Assembly: GCA_002159075.1 (NCBI GenBank)
Contig: LZRT01000094.1
Location: 1-64,000 of the forward strand
DNA: 64,000 nucleotides
Origin: Bacillus thermozeamaize
GTDB lineage: Bacteria; Bacillota; Bacilli; ZCTH02-B2
Direction of reading: 5' to 3'
In this document: piece after piece, positions 1 to 9,052 of the stretch
Position numbering within the stretch: the first letter of the stretch is position 1
Layout: every line of letters begins with the position of its first letter
Made by a program: the position numbers and the translations under genes
The notes under the pieces: generated by a model
Told to the model about the DNA's origin: nothing
Databases searched by the model: none
The model's input: the letters and a program-made list of their open reading frames with translations, nothing else

Positions 1-114
1 TTGTGTTATCATGGGAGTGAGCCATCGGTAATTCCTCCTGTTATGAAGGTTTTCGTCGACTTAATCATAACGGAATTACCATGGCTTTTGTTTATTTCTT
101 TTGTTGCATTTGAT
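1..114 (-). mobile_element. IS30-family element, 5' end only (runs off window)
   Basis: Read on the minus strand, this stretch is a diverged copy of the 5' end of the IS30 element at 29448-30486. It has the same terminal inverted repeat (TGTTGCATTTGAT at 102-114 against TGTTGCATTTAAT), the same untranslated leader, a strong AGGAGG, and an ATG at 25-23 starting MAHSHDNT (MARTHHNT in the other copy). Only the first eight codons of the transposase lie in the window. The element ends 63 bases before the first CRISPR repeat, so it sits inside the array 1 leader. The boundary is judged from the inverted repeat alone. Confidence 0.8.
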
Positions 115-177
115 TTTACAATGAACCGGGAAAATTAAATGAGCGAATGGCTGATTTTTGAGTTGACAAATACAGGA
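115..177 (+). promoter_or_regulatory. Truncated leader of CRISPR array 1
   Basis: AT-rich sequence just before the first repeat. It resembles the array 2 leader in the part nearest the repeats: GAGCGAATGGC-TGATTTTT here against GAGCAAAAGTATTTGATTTTT there. The position matching the array 2 minus-10 box holds the weaker AAAATT, and the minus-35 position has been replaced by the IS30 end. The leader lies on this side because the degenerate repeats are at the other end of the array. Confidence 0.6.
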
Positions 178-1622
178 GTTTGTAGCCTACCTATGAGGGA
201 TTGAAACTTGCAGGTGTACGGCCTGTAGACATTTGAGAAGTAGGTGTTTGTAGCCTACCTATGAGGGATTGAAACCGGGTCAGGGTTGATGCGAAAATGC
301 AGCACCTCATCGGTTTGTAGCCTACCTATGAGGGATTGAAACCAGGTGTGGAGGCTGTCTATTCGGGGAAGGTCATTCCGGTTTGTAGCCTACCTATGAG
401 GGATTGAAACATTTAGAACAACATGAGGCGGATCTTTCGTCGCGTATTGTTTGTAGCCTACCTATGAGGGATTGAAACTTACTTCCACAGCATCAATTGC
501 GGCCTGCATCGCTTCCGTTTGTAGCCTACCTATGAGGGATTGAAACCCTTTTCCTCGGCAATCTTTTCAAACCGCTCTTTCAGTTTGTAGCCTACCTATG
601 AGGGATTGAAACATGCACGAAAAGGTAAACATGGGGACGCGGGCGTTCAGTTTGTAGCCTACCTATGAGGGATTGAAACGTTGAGGGTATTAAGAAGTGG
701 AATAGAACTGAGATAGTTTGTAGCCTACCTATGAGGGATTGAAACACCATCCAGGCCGATTATCTACAGGTCTAGCCACTCTAGGTTTGTAGCCTACCTA
801 TGAGGGATTGAAACGATGATGATATCGGGAAAAACTTGACAGCGAAATTTGGTTTGTAGCCTACCTATGAGGGATTGAAACGTGAGGTAGTCACACTGTC
901 CGGATTGGATGATGTGAGTTTGTAGCCTACCTATGAGGGATTGAAACCTCTGCCTGGTATACCTCCACTTTCACCAGGCAGGGCGTTTGTAGCCTACCTA
1001 TGAGGGATTGAAACAACGCATCCCCAACAATAGCCGCCGACTTGCCGCCACCGTTTGTAGCCTACCTATGAGGGATTGAAACAACGTGTGCCAACAAAAG
1101 AATTCTTCGCACGGTATGGAGTTTGTAGCCTACCTATGAGGGATTGAAACGTGATGGTTTACCGTTAATAAATAGCTGATCCGTGGTTCGTTTGTAGCCT
1201 ACCTATGAGGGATTGAAACATCCCAAACTGTTCGCCTGGAAAGACGGCAGAGAAGGTTTGTAGCCTACCTATGAGGGGATTGAAACATGCAGCGATCAAC
1301 GATGGGCTCAGATACTATTACAACGTTTGTAGCCTACCTATGAGGGATTGAAACAAGATTATATGAACACGTTCCCCGGCGTTCGTGAAGTTTGTAGCCT
1401 ACCTATGAGGGATTGAAACATTTCTTTCATAGCCTGCTGTATACGGCGGATGACTGCGTTTGTAGCCTACCTATGAGGGATTGAAACTTGGTGTATTCCA
1501 CCATTAGGCCCTCTTGAGCGATAAGTTTGTAGCCTACCTATGAGGGATTGAAACCTTCCGCCGTGCCGGAACGCAAACAAGAACTGTTCACCGTTTGTAG
1601 CCTGCCTATGAGGGGTTGAAAA
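178..1622 (+). CRISPR. CRISPR array 1, 22 repeats, 21 spacers
   Basis: The 30-base repeat begins GTTTGTAGCCTACC, continues TATGAGG and ends GATTGAAAC. It recurs every 65-72 bases, from 178-207 to 1593-1622, and spacers are about 35-41 bases. The last 8 bases, ATTGAAAC, are the usual 5' handle of Cas6-cut crRNAs. The repeat at 1256-1286 has one extra G. The last repeat (1593-1622) is degenerate (A12G, A23G, C30A), which marks the old, leader-distal end. The type I-B operon follows directly. The repeat differs from that of array 2 only at position 10 (C here, T there). Confidence 0.98.
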
Positions 1623-1662
1623 ATGCAGGATTTTCCATATTTTTGACGAATAACTAAAGAAA

Positions 1663-1691
1663 AGTCGTAATCTACTTATTAGGATTGAATC
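1663..1691 (+). repeat. Decayed CRISPR repeat beyond the end of array 1
   Basis: AGTCGTAATCTACTTATT followed by AGGATTGAATC aligns with the array 1 repeat at about 21 of 30 positions with one gap. It starts 70 bases after the start of the last recognised repeat, the normal repeat-plus-spacer period. It looks like an older terminal repeat that has drifted and would not give a functional crRNA. Confidence 0.6.
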
Positions 1692-2027
1692 AATGCTAGC
1701 TTCAATTCATTCAGGTTAATTTTGCCGTGCAGGTTAGTAGCCATTTTATTAATTTGCGATTGTTTTCCGTACGTTGCCTGTGCTACTTGCGATTTTCTGC
1801 TGAGACTTTTCTTCCCGATGTACATATTGTGAATGTTTTACTTCTGGTTTAATTAGATCATCTTTCCCTGCCCCCATATCACTTGTATTCCTGAATAGAG
1901 TGGTACAAATGTTAAAAAGATTGATCTAGAACGTAAGTTCCTGACAACACGTTGTCACAATCATGTGTTAAATTAAAACTGCATCAGTTGTTCATGGATG
2001 AGAGGATTACGAAAGGGAGGTGAACGA
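1692..2027. other. Gap between array 1 and cas8b
   Basis: About 340 bases without a credible gene. It is AT-rich and must carry the cas8b-cas7-cas5 promoter. The only clear structure is the palindrome at 1942-1957. No good pair of minus-35 and minus-10 boxes was found. Confidence 0.5.
1942..1957. promoter_or_regulatory. 16-bp palindrome upstream of cas8b, possible operator
   Basis: TGACAAC-AC-GTTGTCA is a perfect 7+2+7 inverted repeat ending 70 bases before the cas8b start. Eleven bases of it, TGACAACACGT, recur on the minus strand upstream of cas10 (16446-16456), where they overlap a TTGACA box. That suggests a shared regulator of the two effector operons. This is an inference from position and shape only. 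Confidence 0.4.
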
Positions 2028-4070
2028 ATGAATCTGCCCCAGATTACGGCGCAGATCGGAGCGCGGGAAAGGCAGACGAAAAGTCAATTAAGCTCACTTG
2101 TGAAGCCGCTCAAGGCCAAAAAAGACAAAAAAAATTGGTTTGTTGTTTTTATGACGTTTGAAATGTCTCAGGGAGAAATCGTCTTTGATAGTCCCTTACC
2201 TTACAGTGAAGAAATGCTCGAAACGTATCATTACTTTGGAAACAACAGTGCAGCATCGATGCAAACGTATTTGGTGCGGGAAACAGATTCGCTTTTCTAT
2301 CTTTTGACGACGGTTTGGAACGATCTTTATCTTGCGTTGCAGAAATACGGAATGGAAACAAGTGAACTGGCCGAATGGCTCAGAAAGCTGCAGGGAACAG
2401 GATTGATTCATTTGGGGGAGAAAATGAAGGAAGGTTCCGTTTCGTTGGAACGCATCCGCTTACCCTCTGATTGGAAGATGGCCCGATGTGAAGTCAAAAA
2501 AGAAGGGGTCGTCATCGATGGGGATCAGTATAAGTTTGAAGATTTCATCCGTCGCTTGTTGCATGACGATGTGAAAAACAATCGTTATGTTCTGGTGGTT
2601 CCAAGGATTCGTGACGGAGAAAAAATATGGGTTCTTTCACAGCATCCGGACTATATGAAATTGGTGATGCGCATTAACAATATGCATGAACAGGAAGACA
2701 ACGGCGTTTCCGACTCTGGCAGTCGACGTGTTTGTTATCTCTGTCACGAAAAAAAAGAGGACGTATCCAGCAGCTATACCACGAAATTCAACCGGTCGGG
2801 TATCAATAAGATTTTTACGACGACAACGATCAACGCGGCCCGGTTCCATGCAGGTGGACACGAATATGATGATGCTTATTCTATCTGCCGGGACTGCTAT
2901 CAAAACTTGTTCTCCGGTGAAAGTGTGATTGTTCGCCGTTTCCGGGGAACGATCGCGAGGGAGTCTGCTTTTATTTTGCCGGAAGCCATGATAGGCTCTT
3001 TTGAATACGAATATATTGCCAAAATCAAAGAACACGTTGACTTTGCGTTTCAAAGTGAAGATGCGGCAGAATGGCTGCAAAGCGTGGAAGCGGAAGCGAA
3101 TTTTCTGGAAGGTCCGTATGCCGTAAATACACTTGTTTACCGAACGGACGGCAACTCGGTAAGCGTTTTGGATGCGATTGAAGATGTGCCGGTGTTGCGA
3201 TTTCGCCGGGTCATGGAAATTTTGTCCAAACGGGCAGCGGAACTTCATCCCCATATAAAGGGTTTTTCGCTCGGAAGCATTTATCGGATCATCCCGGTAC
3301 GGGAAACGGAAAAAGGCCAGGTGGATATCCATCGTGTGCTTTCCTTATATAAAGTGATTTTGTCCGGCCATTTACTCGAACGGGAAACAATTTTTCAGTA
3401 TGCCTGTGACGCTTTTGACAAAGGAATGCGCCAGCTGGCGAAAAAAGTGATCACCAATTACCGTAATCTGGCACTTCTTTCTTTTATCAACAAAGAAGAT
3501 TTTTATTTGAAGAAAATCGCGATGAGCTATTTGGCGCTGATGCATGCGTTGGAAGATCTGGATTTGTTGGACAAGCCATTTTTCCGGAGTCCATCCGAGG
3601 AGGCGAAGGAGATGGAACATACAGGGACCGGCAAAGATATTGGGCAAATTGTACAAGAAATGGAACATTTTCTGGACCGTCAAGGATTTGTTCCAGAAGC
3701 GAAAGCGTTGTTTTACCTAGGAGTATTGGTTCATCGGGTGGCCGTCGCGCAGTATTTGAAAGAACATAAAACGAAACCGATCCTGAAGAAAATCCAGTTT
3801 CAAGGGATGAACACAAAAGAAATCTTGCGCCTGTATGAAGAAGTGGTGGAAAAATTGCGGCAGTACAATAAGCTCACCTTGTTTGCCGAACGGCTGATGG
3901 AACGTTTCCACCATTATTACGGGCCGCTGAGGGAAAAATGGCCGCTCAGTGATAACGCCAATGTGTTTTACGTGATGGCAGGATATGCTTATCTGGTCGG
4001 TACGAAGGCGCCCGACCTTTCGCCGGCGGAGGCCGAAGAACTGGAAAACATGGACGAACAGGTCGAATGA
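2028..4070 (+). CDS. cas8b: Cas8b, type I-B Cascade large subunit (Csh1/TM1802 family)
   Basis: Large subunit of the type I-B surveillance complex, which recognises the PAM and helps load target DNA. The product is 680 residues, typical for the TM1802/Csh1 branch of Cas8b. A CxxC pair near residues 236-239 (CYLC) and another near 287-290 (CRDC) form the zinc-binding element usual in this family. The start is the ATG at 2028, seven bases behind GGGAGG, rather than the in-frame ATG at 1998, which lacks a binding site. It is the first gene of cas8b-cas7-cas5, lying directly behind array 1. No adaptation genes or cas6 accompany it. Family assignment rests on length, zinc motif and order. Confidence 0.88.
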   Translation: MNLPQITAQIGARERQTKSQLSSLVKPLKAKKDKKNWFVVFMTFEMSQGEIVFDSPLPYSEEMLETYHYFGNNSAASMQTYLVRETDSLFYLLTTVWNDLYLALQKYGMETSELAEWLRKLQGTGLIHLGEKMKEGSVSLERIRLPSDWKMARCEVKKEGVVIDGDQYKFEDFIRRLLHDDVKNNRYVLVVPRIRDGEKIWVLSQHPDYMKLVMRINNMHEQEDNGVSDSGSRRVCYLCHEKKEDVSSSYTTKFNRSGINKIFTTTTINAARFHAGGHEYDDAYSICRDCYQNLFSGESVIVRRFRGTIARESAFILPEAMIGSFEYEYIAKIKEHVDFAFQSEDAAEWLQSVEAEANFLEGPYAVNTLVYRTDGNSVSVLDAIEDVPVLRFRRVMEILSKRAAELHPHIKGFSLGSIYRIIPVRETEKGQVDIHRVLSLYKVILSGHLLERETIFQYACDAFDKGMRQLAKKVITNYRNLALLSFINKEDFYLKKIAMSYLALMHALEDLDLLDKPFFRSPSEEAKEMEHTGTGKDIGQIVQEMEHFLDRQGFVPEAKALFYLGVLVHRVAVAQYLKEHKTKPILKKIQFQGMNTKEILRLYEEVVEKLRQYNKLTLFAERLMERFHHYYGPLREKWPLSDNANVFYVMAGYAYLVGTKAPDLSPAEAEELENMDEQVE

Positions 4071-4108
4071 AGCACGCATAAATTTTCACAAGGAAAGGAG
4101 AAGGGACC

Positions 4109-5179
4109 ATGGTATTGCAACAAAACAGTGATTTTCTGTTCTTATTTGAAGCGGCGATGACCAATCCGAATGGCGATCCGGATCAAGAAAACAAACCCCG
4201 GATGGATTATGAAACGAATACGGCGCTGGTGAGTGATGCCCGCCGCAAGCGGGATATCCGCGATTTCTTAAAAAGAAAAGGGTTCCCCATTTTTGTCGAT
4301 ACGTTAAACGATAAAAAAGTTCCGATGGACAAAATGTTTGAACATATCCGGGATCAATGGCTGGAGGATGACGAGCGCTTTGCCGGTTTGTTGCAGGAAA
4401 ATCCGGAATTGGAAAAGCGATGGACCGATCTGGTCGGCAAGGAGAAGGGCAACTTTAAGGAACAATACCTGAATACTGCTGAAAAAATTAGAAAAAAGAA
4501 AGGTGACAACAAAAAGAAAAGTGAATGGACCGATTTTAACAATGCGTTCATTACGTTGCTGATCCAAAAAACATTGATCGACATCCGCTTGTTCGGCAGC
4601 GCCATGGCCGTGGAAGGAGTAACGCGCACGTTTACCGGCCCTGTGCAAATGACGTGGGGCTATTCCCTCCATCCCGTGGAATTGGTGAAATCCAATACCA
4701 TCACCTCGATTATGAACGATGATGCGTCGACCTTTGGCAAAAAACACAAACTTTATTACGGATTGTTCGCCCATTACGGCACCATCAACAAGTTCAGTGC
4801 CAAACTGACCGGAATGACGGAAGAAGATCGCGAGTTGTTCCGCAAATCGCTGGTGCAGGGGATGATGAGCAACCAGACCGACAGCAAACAGGGTCAAACA
4901 CCGTTGTTTTATCTGGAAATCGTTTATAAGGAAGATTTTGACGGTTACTTGGGCGATTTGCGCCGTTTTCTCAACGTTTCCTATAAAGACGGACAACCGA
5001 TCCGCAGTTTCAAGGATGTAACCGTCGATTTTACCGATTTGTCCAAGGCAATTCAGGAGATGAAACAATGCGGATATGTGGAGCAAGTGGCAGGCTGGAT
5101 CCATCCCTTTGCACAGTCCGAAGGGTTGCAACATTTGCCGGAATTTGCCGCCGTGGATCTTTGGGCGCCTTTGACATGA
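4109..5179 (+). CDS. cas7: Cas7, type I-B backbone subunit (Csh2 family)
   Basis: RAMP-fold protein that polymerises along the crRNA spacer to form the Cascade backbone. The 356-residue product shows the family hallmarks: an N-terminal strand followed by NPNGDPDQENKPR near residue 22, a basic helix (SDARRKRDIRDF) near 50, and the central IDIRLFGSAM and FTGPVQMTWG segments near 155-175. The start ATG at 4109 follows AAGGAGAAGGG. The gene lies 38 bases after cas8b and 9 bases before cas5 in the same operon. The identification is firm. Confidence 0.93.
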   Translation: MVLQQNSDFLFLFEAAMTNPNGDPDQENKPRMDYETNTALVSDARRKRDIRDFLKRKGFPIFVDTLNDKKVPMDKMFEHIRDQWLEDDERFAGLLQENPELEKRWTDLVGKEKGNFKEQYLNTAEKIRKKKGDNKKKSEWTDFNNAFITLLIQKTLIDIRLFGSAMAVEGVTRTFTGPVQMTWGYSLHPVELVKSNTITSIMNDDASTFGKKHKLYYGLFAHYGTINKFSAKLTGMTEEDRELFRKSLVQGMMSNQTDSKQGQTPLFYLEIVYKEDFDGYLGDLRRFLNVSYKDGQPIRSFKDVTVDFTDLSKAIQEMKQCGYVEQVAGWIHPFAQSEGLQHLPEFAAVDLWAPLT

Positions 5180-5188
5180 GGTGGGAAG

Positions 5189-5953
5189 ATGCGGATTTTT
5201 GCATTTCGGCTCTTGGGGAAAATGGCACATTTTCGCCGTTATTATTCCAATTCGACCGCCCTGACGTATTCCGTGCCGCCACGGACGACCGTCGCCGGCA
5301 TTTTGGCGGGGTTGTTGGGAATGGAACGGGATACGTATTACGATTTTTTTTCCTTGGAACAGTGCAAGATCGCCGTGGGCAATCGGGCGGCCATCAAAAA
5401 ACAAGTCCAGAAACTCAATTTGCTCATGATTAAATCGCCCAACGACTTTAACGGTTCACAGGAACATCACAGCCAAACCCCGACGGAACTGGTGTTGCCG
5501 CACAATATTCGCTCCGGATGGCTGGACTATCCGGTATGGGTTTGGCACCGGGATGAACAGATATGCAATCGGTTGCTTCAACTATTTCAACGGACCGATG
5601 TGGGCTTTGCCAGCTTAGGCATCTCCTTGGCCTTAGGTTCGGCGCAACATTTGGGCTGGCTTCAGTTTGAGGGGATTGTGCAAGGGGAAGTTGTGAGGGA
5701 AGAAAAGACGGTGACCCTTTCTTCCGTTGTTCCTGTCCGACATTTGAAACGGTTGGCGTTTGAGGAAGGTGGCGAGGATTGGACCGTGCGGCTAGTGAAA
5801 GAAGATTTGCCGTTTGAGTTTGATGAGCAACGGCGGTTGACGGAGAGGGGCAAAGGACAAGTGATCATCAATTTGCTTCCCCATCCCATCCGGGCCAGTG
5901 TCTCGGAATTTGTGCGTTTGGATGACGGAAACGCCATTGCTTGGATGGAATGA
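5189..5953 (+). CDS. cas5: Cas5, type I-B Cascade subunit
   Basis: RAMP-fold subunit that caps the 5' handle of the crRNA in Cascade. The product is 254 residues. The N-terminus has the Cas5 pattern: a first strand (RIFAFRLLGKMAHFRRYY), then the loop SVPPRTTVAGILAGLLGME near residues 28-46, where Cas5 proteins carry a conserved P-T-x-GxLG-like segment. The start is chosen at 5189 behind GAGGTGGGAAG. It is the last gene before a clear intrinsic terminator, so cas3 downstream appears to be a separate unit. Confidence 0.92.
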   Translation: MRIFAFRLLGKMAHFRRYYSNSTALTYSVPPRTTVAGILAGLLGMERDTYYDFFSLEQCKIAVGNRAAIKKQVQKLNLLMIKSPNDFNGSQEHHSQTPTELVLPHNIRSGWLDYPVWVWHRDEQICNRLLQLFQRTDVGFASLGISLALGSAQHLGWLQFEGIVQGEVVREEKTVTLSSVVPVRHLKRLAFEEGGEDWTVRLVKEDLPFEFDEQRRLTERGKGQVIINLLPHPIRASVSEFVRLDDGNAIAWME

Positions 5954-5968
5954 CGCAATCTTGCTTCA

Positions 5969-6007
5969 GGCACCGGAATGGACAATCTGGCCCGGTGCCG
6001 CTTTTTA
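5969..6007 (+). terminator. Intrinsic terminator after cas5
   Basis: GGCACCGG (5969-5976) pairs with CCGGTGCC (5992-5999), followed by GCTTTTTATT. It separates cas8b-cas7-cas5 from cas3. Confidence 0.8.
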
Positions 6008-6021
6008 TTGTCAAGACATTT

Positions 6022-6050
6022 TTGAATAACCGTTTTGCGAGATCTATAGA
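6022..6050 (+). promoter_or_regulatory. Candidate sigma-A promoter of cas3
   Basis: TTGAAT (6022-6027), 17-base spacer, TATAGA (6045-6050), then cas3 at 6077. Its place right after a terminator supports it. Confidence 0.55.
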
Positions 6051-6076
6051 GCGTAATTTAGGGAGTGGGTGAAACC

Positions 6077-8551
6077 ATGTTTTATGCGCGGTATGAACGG
6101 GAACAGGGGCTTAAGCAACGGTTGCAGGAGCATTTGCAAGCCGTGTCGGAAATGATGGCAAACGCCGTTTCACCGGCCGTCCGCTTTCGTCCCTTCAAGC
6201 ACAATGACATGGTGGAGATGGTTCGATGGATCGGTTTTTTGCATGATCTCGGAAAGTATACGCCGTTTTTCCAGGATTATTTGTTGAATGGCAAGGAATC
6301 TCGTCTAAAAAACCACGCTCACATATCCGCCTGTTTTCTCTATGCTTTGCTCCTGAAGACGTTGGATGGAAAAATGACCCAACTAGAGAAGCAAGTGTGG
6401 GCGTTTCTCGGGTATTTGGTTGTCCGCCACCATCACGGCTCATTGACATTGAAACGGTTGTTTTCATCCGAGGACATGTGGGACGTGCTTCAGCAGCAAG
6501 CCAAGGCCCTTCTTCAACAAAAAGACGCGACGTTGCAAGACATGGCTTTGGGGGAACGGTTGGATTCGAAGATGTACGGTCATTGTTTGCGCATTGAGGA
6601 TTTGAAAAATGACCGGGGATTCTTTTACTATATGCCCCAATATTTGGCTAACCGATTGAAAGACGAGCAGTGGTATTTTGCCCTGATCTACCTGTTTTCC
6701 TTATTGATTGATGCGGACAAACTGGATTCGGCCGGAATCCAGCCGTCGGCGGTCTATGGCACGCCCCCGGAGCGGGTTGAACATTATTTGTCGGTCAAGC
6801 ACGGGGAAAGAAAATCCGGTTCTTATCAAGATCGACGGAATGAGGTGCGACAGACTGTTTTGAATGTCATGGATGGCTTATCGGATGAAGCGATCCGGTC
6901 TCAGCGGATTTTTACGTTCACGGCTCCGACGGGGATTGGGAAGACGTTGTCGGCTTTGCAATGTGCGTTGCGCTTGCAAGAACGGATTCGGCAGACGGAA
7001 GGGTATACGCCGCGGATCATCACCGCCATTCCTTTTATCAACATTATTGAACAGACAAAAAAAGACTATGAAGGCGTGTTTGGAGCAGAACGGGTACTTG
7101 CACACCATCGACTCAATGATTACACCGCAGGGAAAAAAGCCGAGGGAAAGGAGGAGGATGAAAACGTTCCGGTCGATCGCGTCATGACAGAGGTGGAGTC
7201 GTGGGAGTCTGACGTGATCGTGACGACATTTGTTCAGTTTTTCCATTCTATCGTGACGGGGGAGAATCGTCCTCTCAAAAAGGTGAACAAACTGGCGGGC
7301 AGTATCGTGATTTTGGATGAAGTCCAGTCGCTTCCCGACGTTTATATGCCACTGGTGGGCGCATTGCTTCGCAAGTTGGCGGAATTTTATGGGACGCGGT
7401 TTATTTTGATGACGGCAACCCAGCCGAAACTGCTGGAATTGGGGGATCGTTTGCTGGGCGGAAAAAGCCTGCCGCCTGTAGAGCTTTTACCGGGGAACGA
7501 AAGCTATTTTCGTGAATTAAAGAGAACCAAATTGATCCCTCTTTTGGCGGAGAAGCATACGAGCGAGACCCTGGCAGACGCGATTCTGGAAAAATATCAA
7601 CCGCAGCGTTCCGTGCTCGTGGTGGTAAATACGATTCGCCGGAGCATCGAGCTTTATAAACAATTTCGGGAAAAGCAACGTGCCGGGATCATCGGACCAG
7701 AAACGGCCATCCACTATTTGTCCACCAACATCATCCCCAAGCACAGAAGGGAAGTGGTGGAAACGGTGAAAGAAATGTTAAGGAAAGGGAACCCGGTAAT
7801 CCTTGTTTCCACACAAACCATTGAAGCAGGGGTGGACCTGGACTTCGACATGGGATTTCGTGATTTGGCACCGATGGAATCATTGATTCAGACAGCCGGA
7901 CGAATTAACCGCGAAGGGCATAAGGAGGATTTTTCGCCCCTTTATATTGTTCGATTGGAGAAGGATAGCCAGTATGTCTACGGAAAACACCACTTGGACC
8001 GTACCGAAAAATTGCTGCAAAACCGGAAAGAGATTTTGGAACCGGAATACCGAAATCTGGTTGAGGCCTACTACCGGGAATTGCTGGAGGCAGGCGTTTC
8101 CGATGAATCGCGGCAATTGTGGGAGCAAGGCATCGTCGGCCTCGATTTTGAGAAGTTAAAGGAGTTTCAGTTGATTGAGCGGATGGGAGAAGTCGTCGAC
8201 GTGTTCGTGGAACTGGACGATACCGCGTCCCTGTTGGCCGATGCTTACGAAGAATTGGCACAAGACTCATGGGAACCGCAGGCGTTGTGGGAGGTATTTC
8301 CTGGATGGAAAAAGGATGCCAAGCCAACGGTGTACGAGCGGCGCAATTTGCGGCGGCTGCTGTTGGCGAAGATGAGTGAGTATATGGTACAAATTCGTCT
8401 CAAACGAGCCATTGCCAACCTCCCTTTGGATTTCGCCTCCCGAAATGGGGTGAAAGCTTCCTTCTTATGGATACCGCCCAGTGAGGTGCAACGGTATTAT
8501 GACCCGGTGACCGGATTTCGGGACGAAACGGGCGAGGCGTTTATTGTGTGA
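6077..8551 (+). CDS. cas3: Cas3 helicase-nuclease (HD domain plus SF2 helicase)
   Basis: Effector nuclease of type I CRISPR. It is recruited to the R-loop formed by Cascade and degrades the target DNA strand while translocating. The product is about 824 residues. An N-terminal HD nuclease shows HDLGK near residue 56 and RHHHGS near 115. The helicase has Walker A APTGIGKT near 280, DEVQ near 412 (the usual DExH variant of Cas3), motif III MTATQP, and motif VI QTAGRINREG near 603. The start is the ATG at 6077. It is probably transcribed from its own promoter and ends convergent to the type III operon. Confidence 0.96.
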   Translation: MFYARYEREQGLKQRLQEHLQAVSEMMANAVSPAVRFRPFKHNDMVEMVRWIGFLHDLGKYTPFFQDYLLNGKESRLKNHAHISACFLYALLLKTLDGKMTQLEKQVWAFLGYLVVRHHHGSLTLKRLFSSEDMWDVLQQQAKALLQQKDATLQDMALGERLDSKMYGHCLRIEDLKNDRGFFYYMPQYLANRLKDEQWYFALIYLFSLLIDADKLDSAGIQPSAVYGTPPERVEHYLSVKHGERKSGSYQDRRNEVRQTVLNVMDGLSDEAIRSQRIFTFTAPTGIGKTLSALQCALRLQERIRQTEGYTPRIITAIPFINIIEQTKKDYEGVFGAERVLAHHRLNDYTAGKKAEGKEEDENVPVDRVMTEVESWESDVIVTTFVQFFHSIVTGENRPLKKVNKLAGSIVILDEVQSLPDVYMPLVGALLRKLAEFYGTRFILMTATQPKLLELGDRLLGGKSLPPVELLPGNESYFRELKRTKLIPLLAEKHTSETLADAILEKYQPQRSVLVVVNTIRRSIELYKQFREKQRAGIIGPETAIHYLSTNIIPKHRREVVETVKEMLRKGNPVILVSTQTIEAGVDLDFDMGFRDLAPMESLIQTAGRINREGHKEDFSPLYIVRLEKDSQYVYGKHHLDRTEKLLQNRKEILEPEYRNLVEAYYRELLEAGVSDESRQLWEQGIVGLDFEKLKEFQLIERMGEVVDVFVELDDTASLLADAYEELAQDSWEPQALWEVFPGWKKDAKPTVYERRNLRRLLLAKMSEYMVQIRLKRAIANLPLDFASRNGVKASFLWIPPSEVQRYYDPVTGFRDETGEAFIV

Positions 8552-8577
8552 GGAAATGATTGGTACAGCTATATTAT

Positions 8578-8647
8578 TGAGCCATATCAAAATCCCTTAT
8601 TTACGCAAGTAGAGTACATGCTGGTATAGGATTTTGAATATGGCTCA
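8578..8647. repeat. Long imperfect inverted repeat between convergent cas operons
   Basis: TGAGCCATATCAAAATCC (8578-8595) pairs with GGATTTTGAATATGGCTCA (8629-8647), with one bulged base and a 33-base loop. No long T-run follows on either side, so it is not a textbook terminator. It lies exactly between the 3' ends of cas3 and the type III operon and may terminate or insulate both. Confidence 0.6.
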
Positions 8648-8665
8648 TTGCACGAATAGAAGGGA

Positions 8666-9049
8666 TTAACGTTTGTTGCTGGTCAGACGACGCAACCAAT
8701 AAAGAAAGAGCAATGTTTCATCGATGTTTAAATGTTTGACTTGTGCGTCTTGTTCCAAATGGCGCAACAGGTGTTCCAAGTCGGCTCTTGCTTGTTTGTT
8801 CAGTGCCGGATACAAAAAGGACTTGAACTCTCTTTGCAGTAGTTTTTGAGCTTTGGCTTTTTGTTGTTGTGGATGCGGTTCGATCTTTTTTGCTGCTTCA
8901 AAAATTTGAATGACGTAGTCGATGACAGTTTTACTGATGGTTGTATGTTTTTGCAGAGGTGACCGGAGTTTTCCAGATTGGGCCCACTGTTCGGCCAACG
9001 CCAGCACCTTATTTCGTTGTGCCGTATTTAGGGACAGTTGTTGCATCAT
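8666..9049 (-). CDS. Small helical protein of the type III operon, candidate Cas11-type subunit
   Basis: The 127-residue product is predicted to be all helical, charged, and without enzyme motifs. It is the last gene of the cas10 operon, starting three bases after the preceding RAMP gene. Type III complexes contain a small helical subunit (Csm2/Cmr5/Cas11) that lines the inner filament. Size, helicity and position fit that role, but I see no diagnostic motif. The start could be either of two adjacent ATGs (9049 or 9046). The operon's other small protein (11740-12279) is a rival candidate. Confidence 0.6.
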   Translation of the reverse strand: MMQQLSLNTAQRNKVLALAEQWAQSGKLRSPLQKHTTISKTVIDYVIQIFEAAKKIEPHPQQQKAKAQKLLQREFKSFLYPALNKQARADLEHLLRHLEQDAQVKHLNIDETLLFLYWLRRLTSNKR

Positions 9050-9052
9050 TAT

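Noticed and set aside
4304-5404. 366-codon minus-strand open frame opposite cas7/cas5
   Set aside because: Shadow of clear cas genes, with no family likeness.
8578-8647. Inverted repeat as a small RNA gene
   Set aside because: No promoter and no terminator run; position between convergent operons is a simpler explanation.
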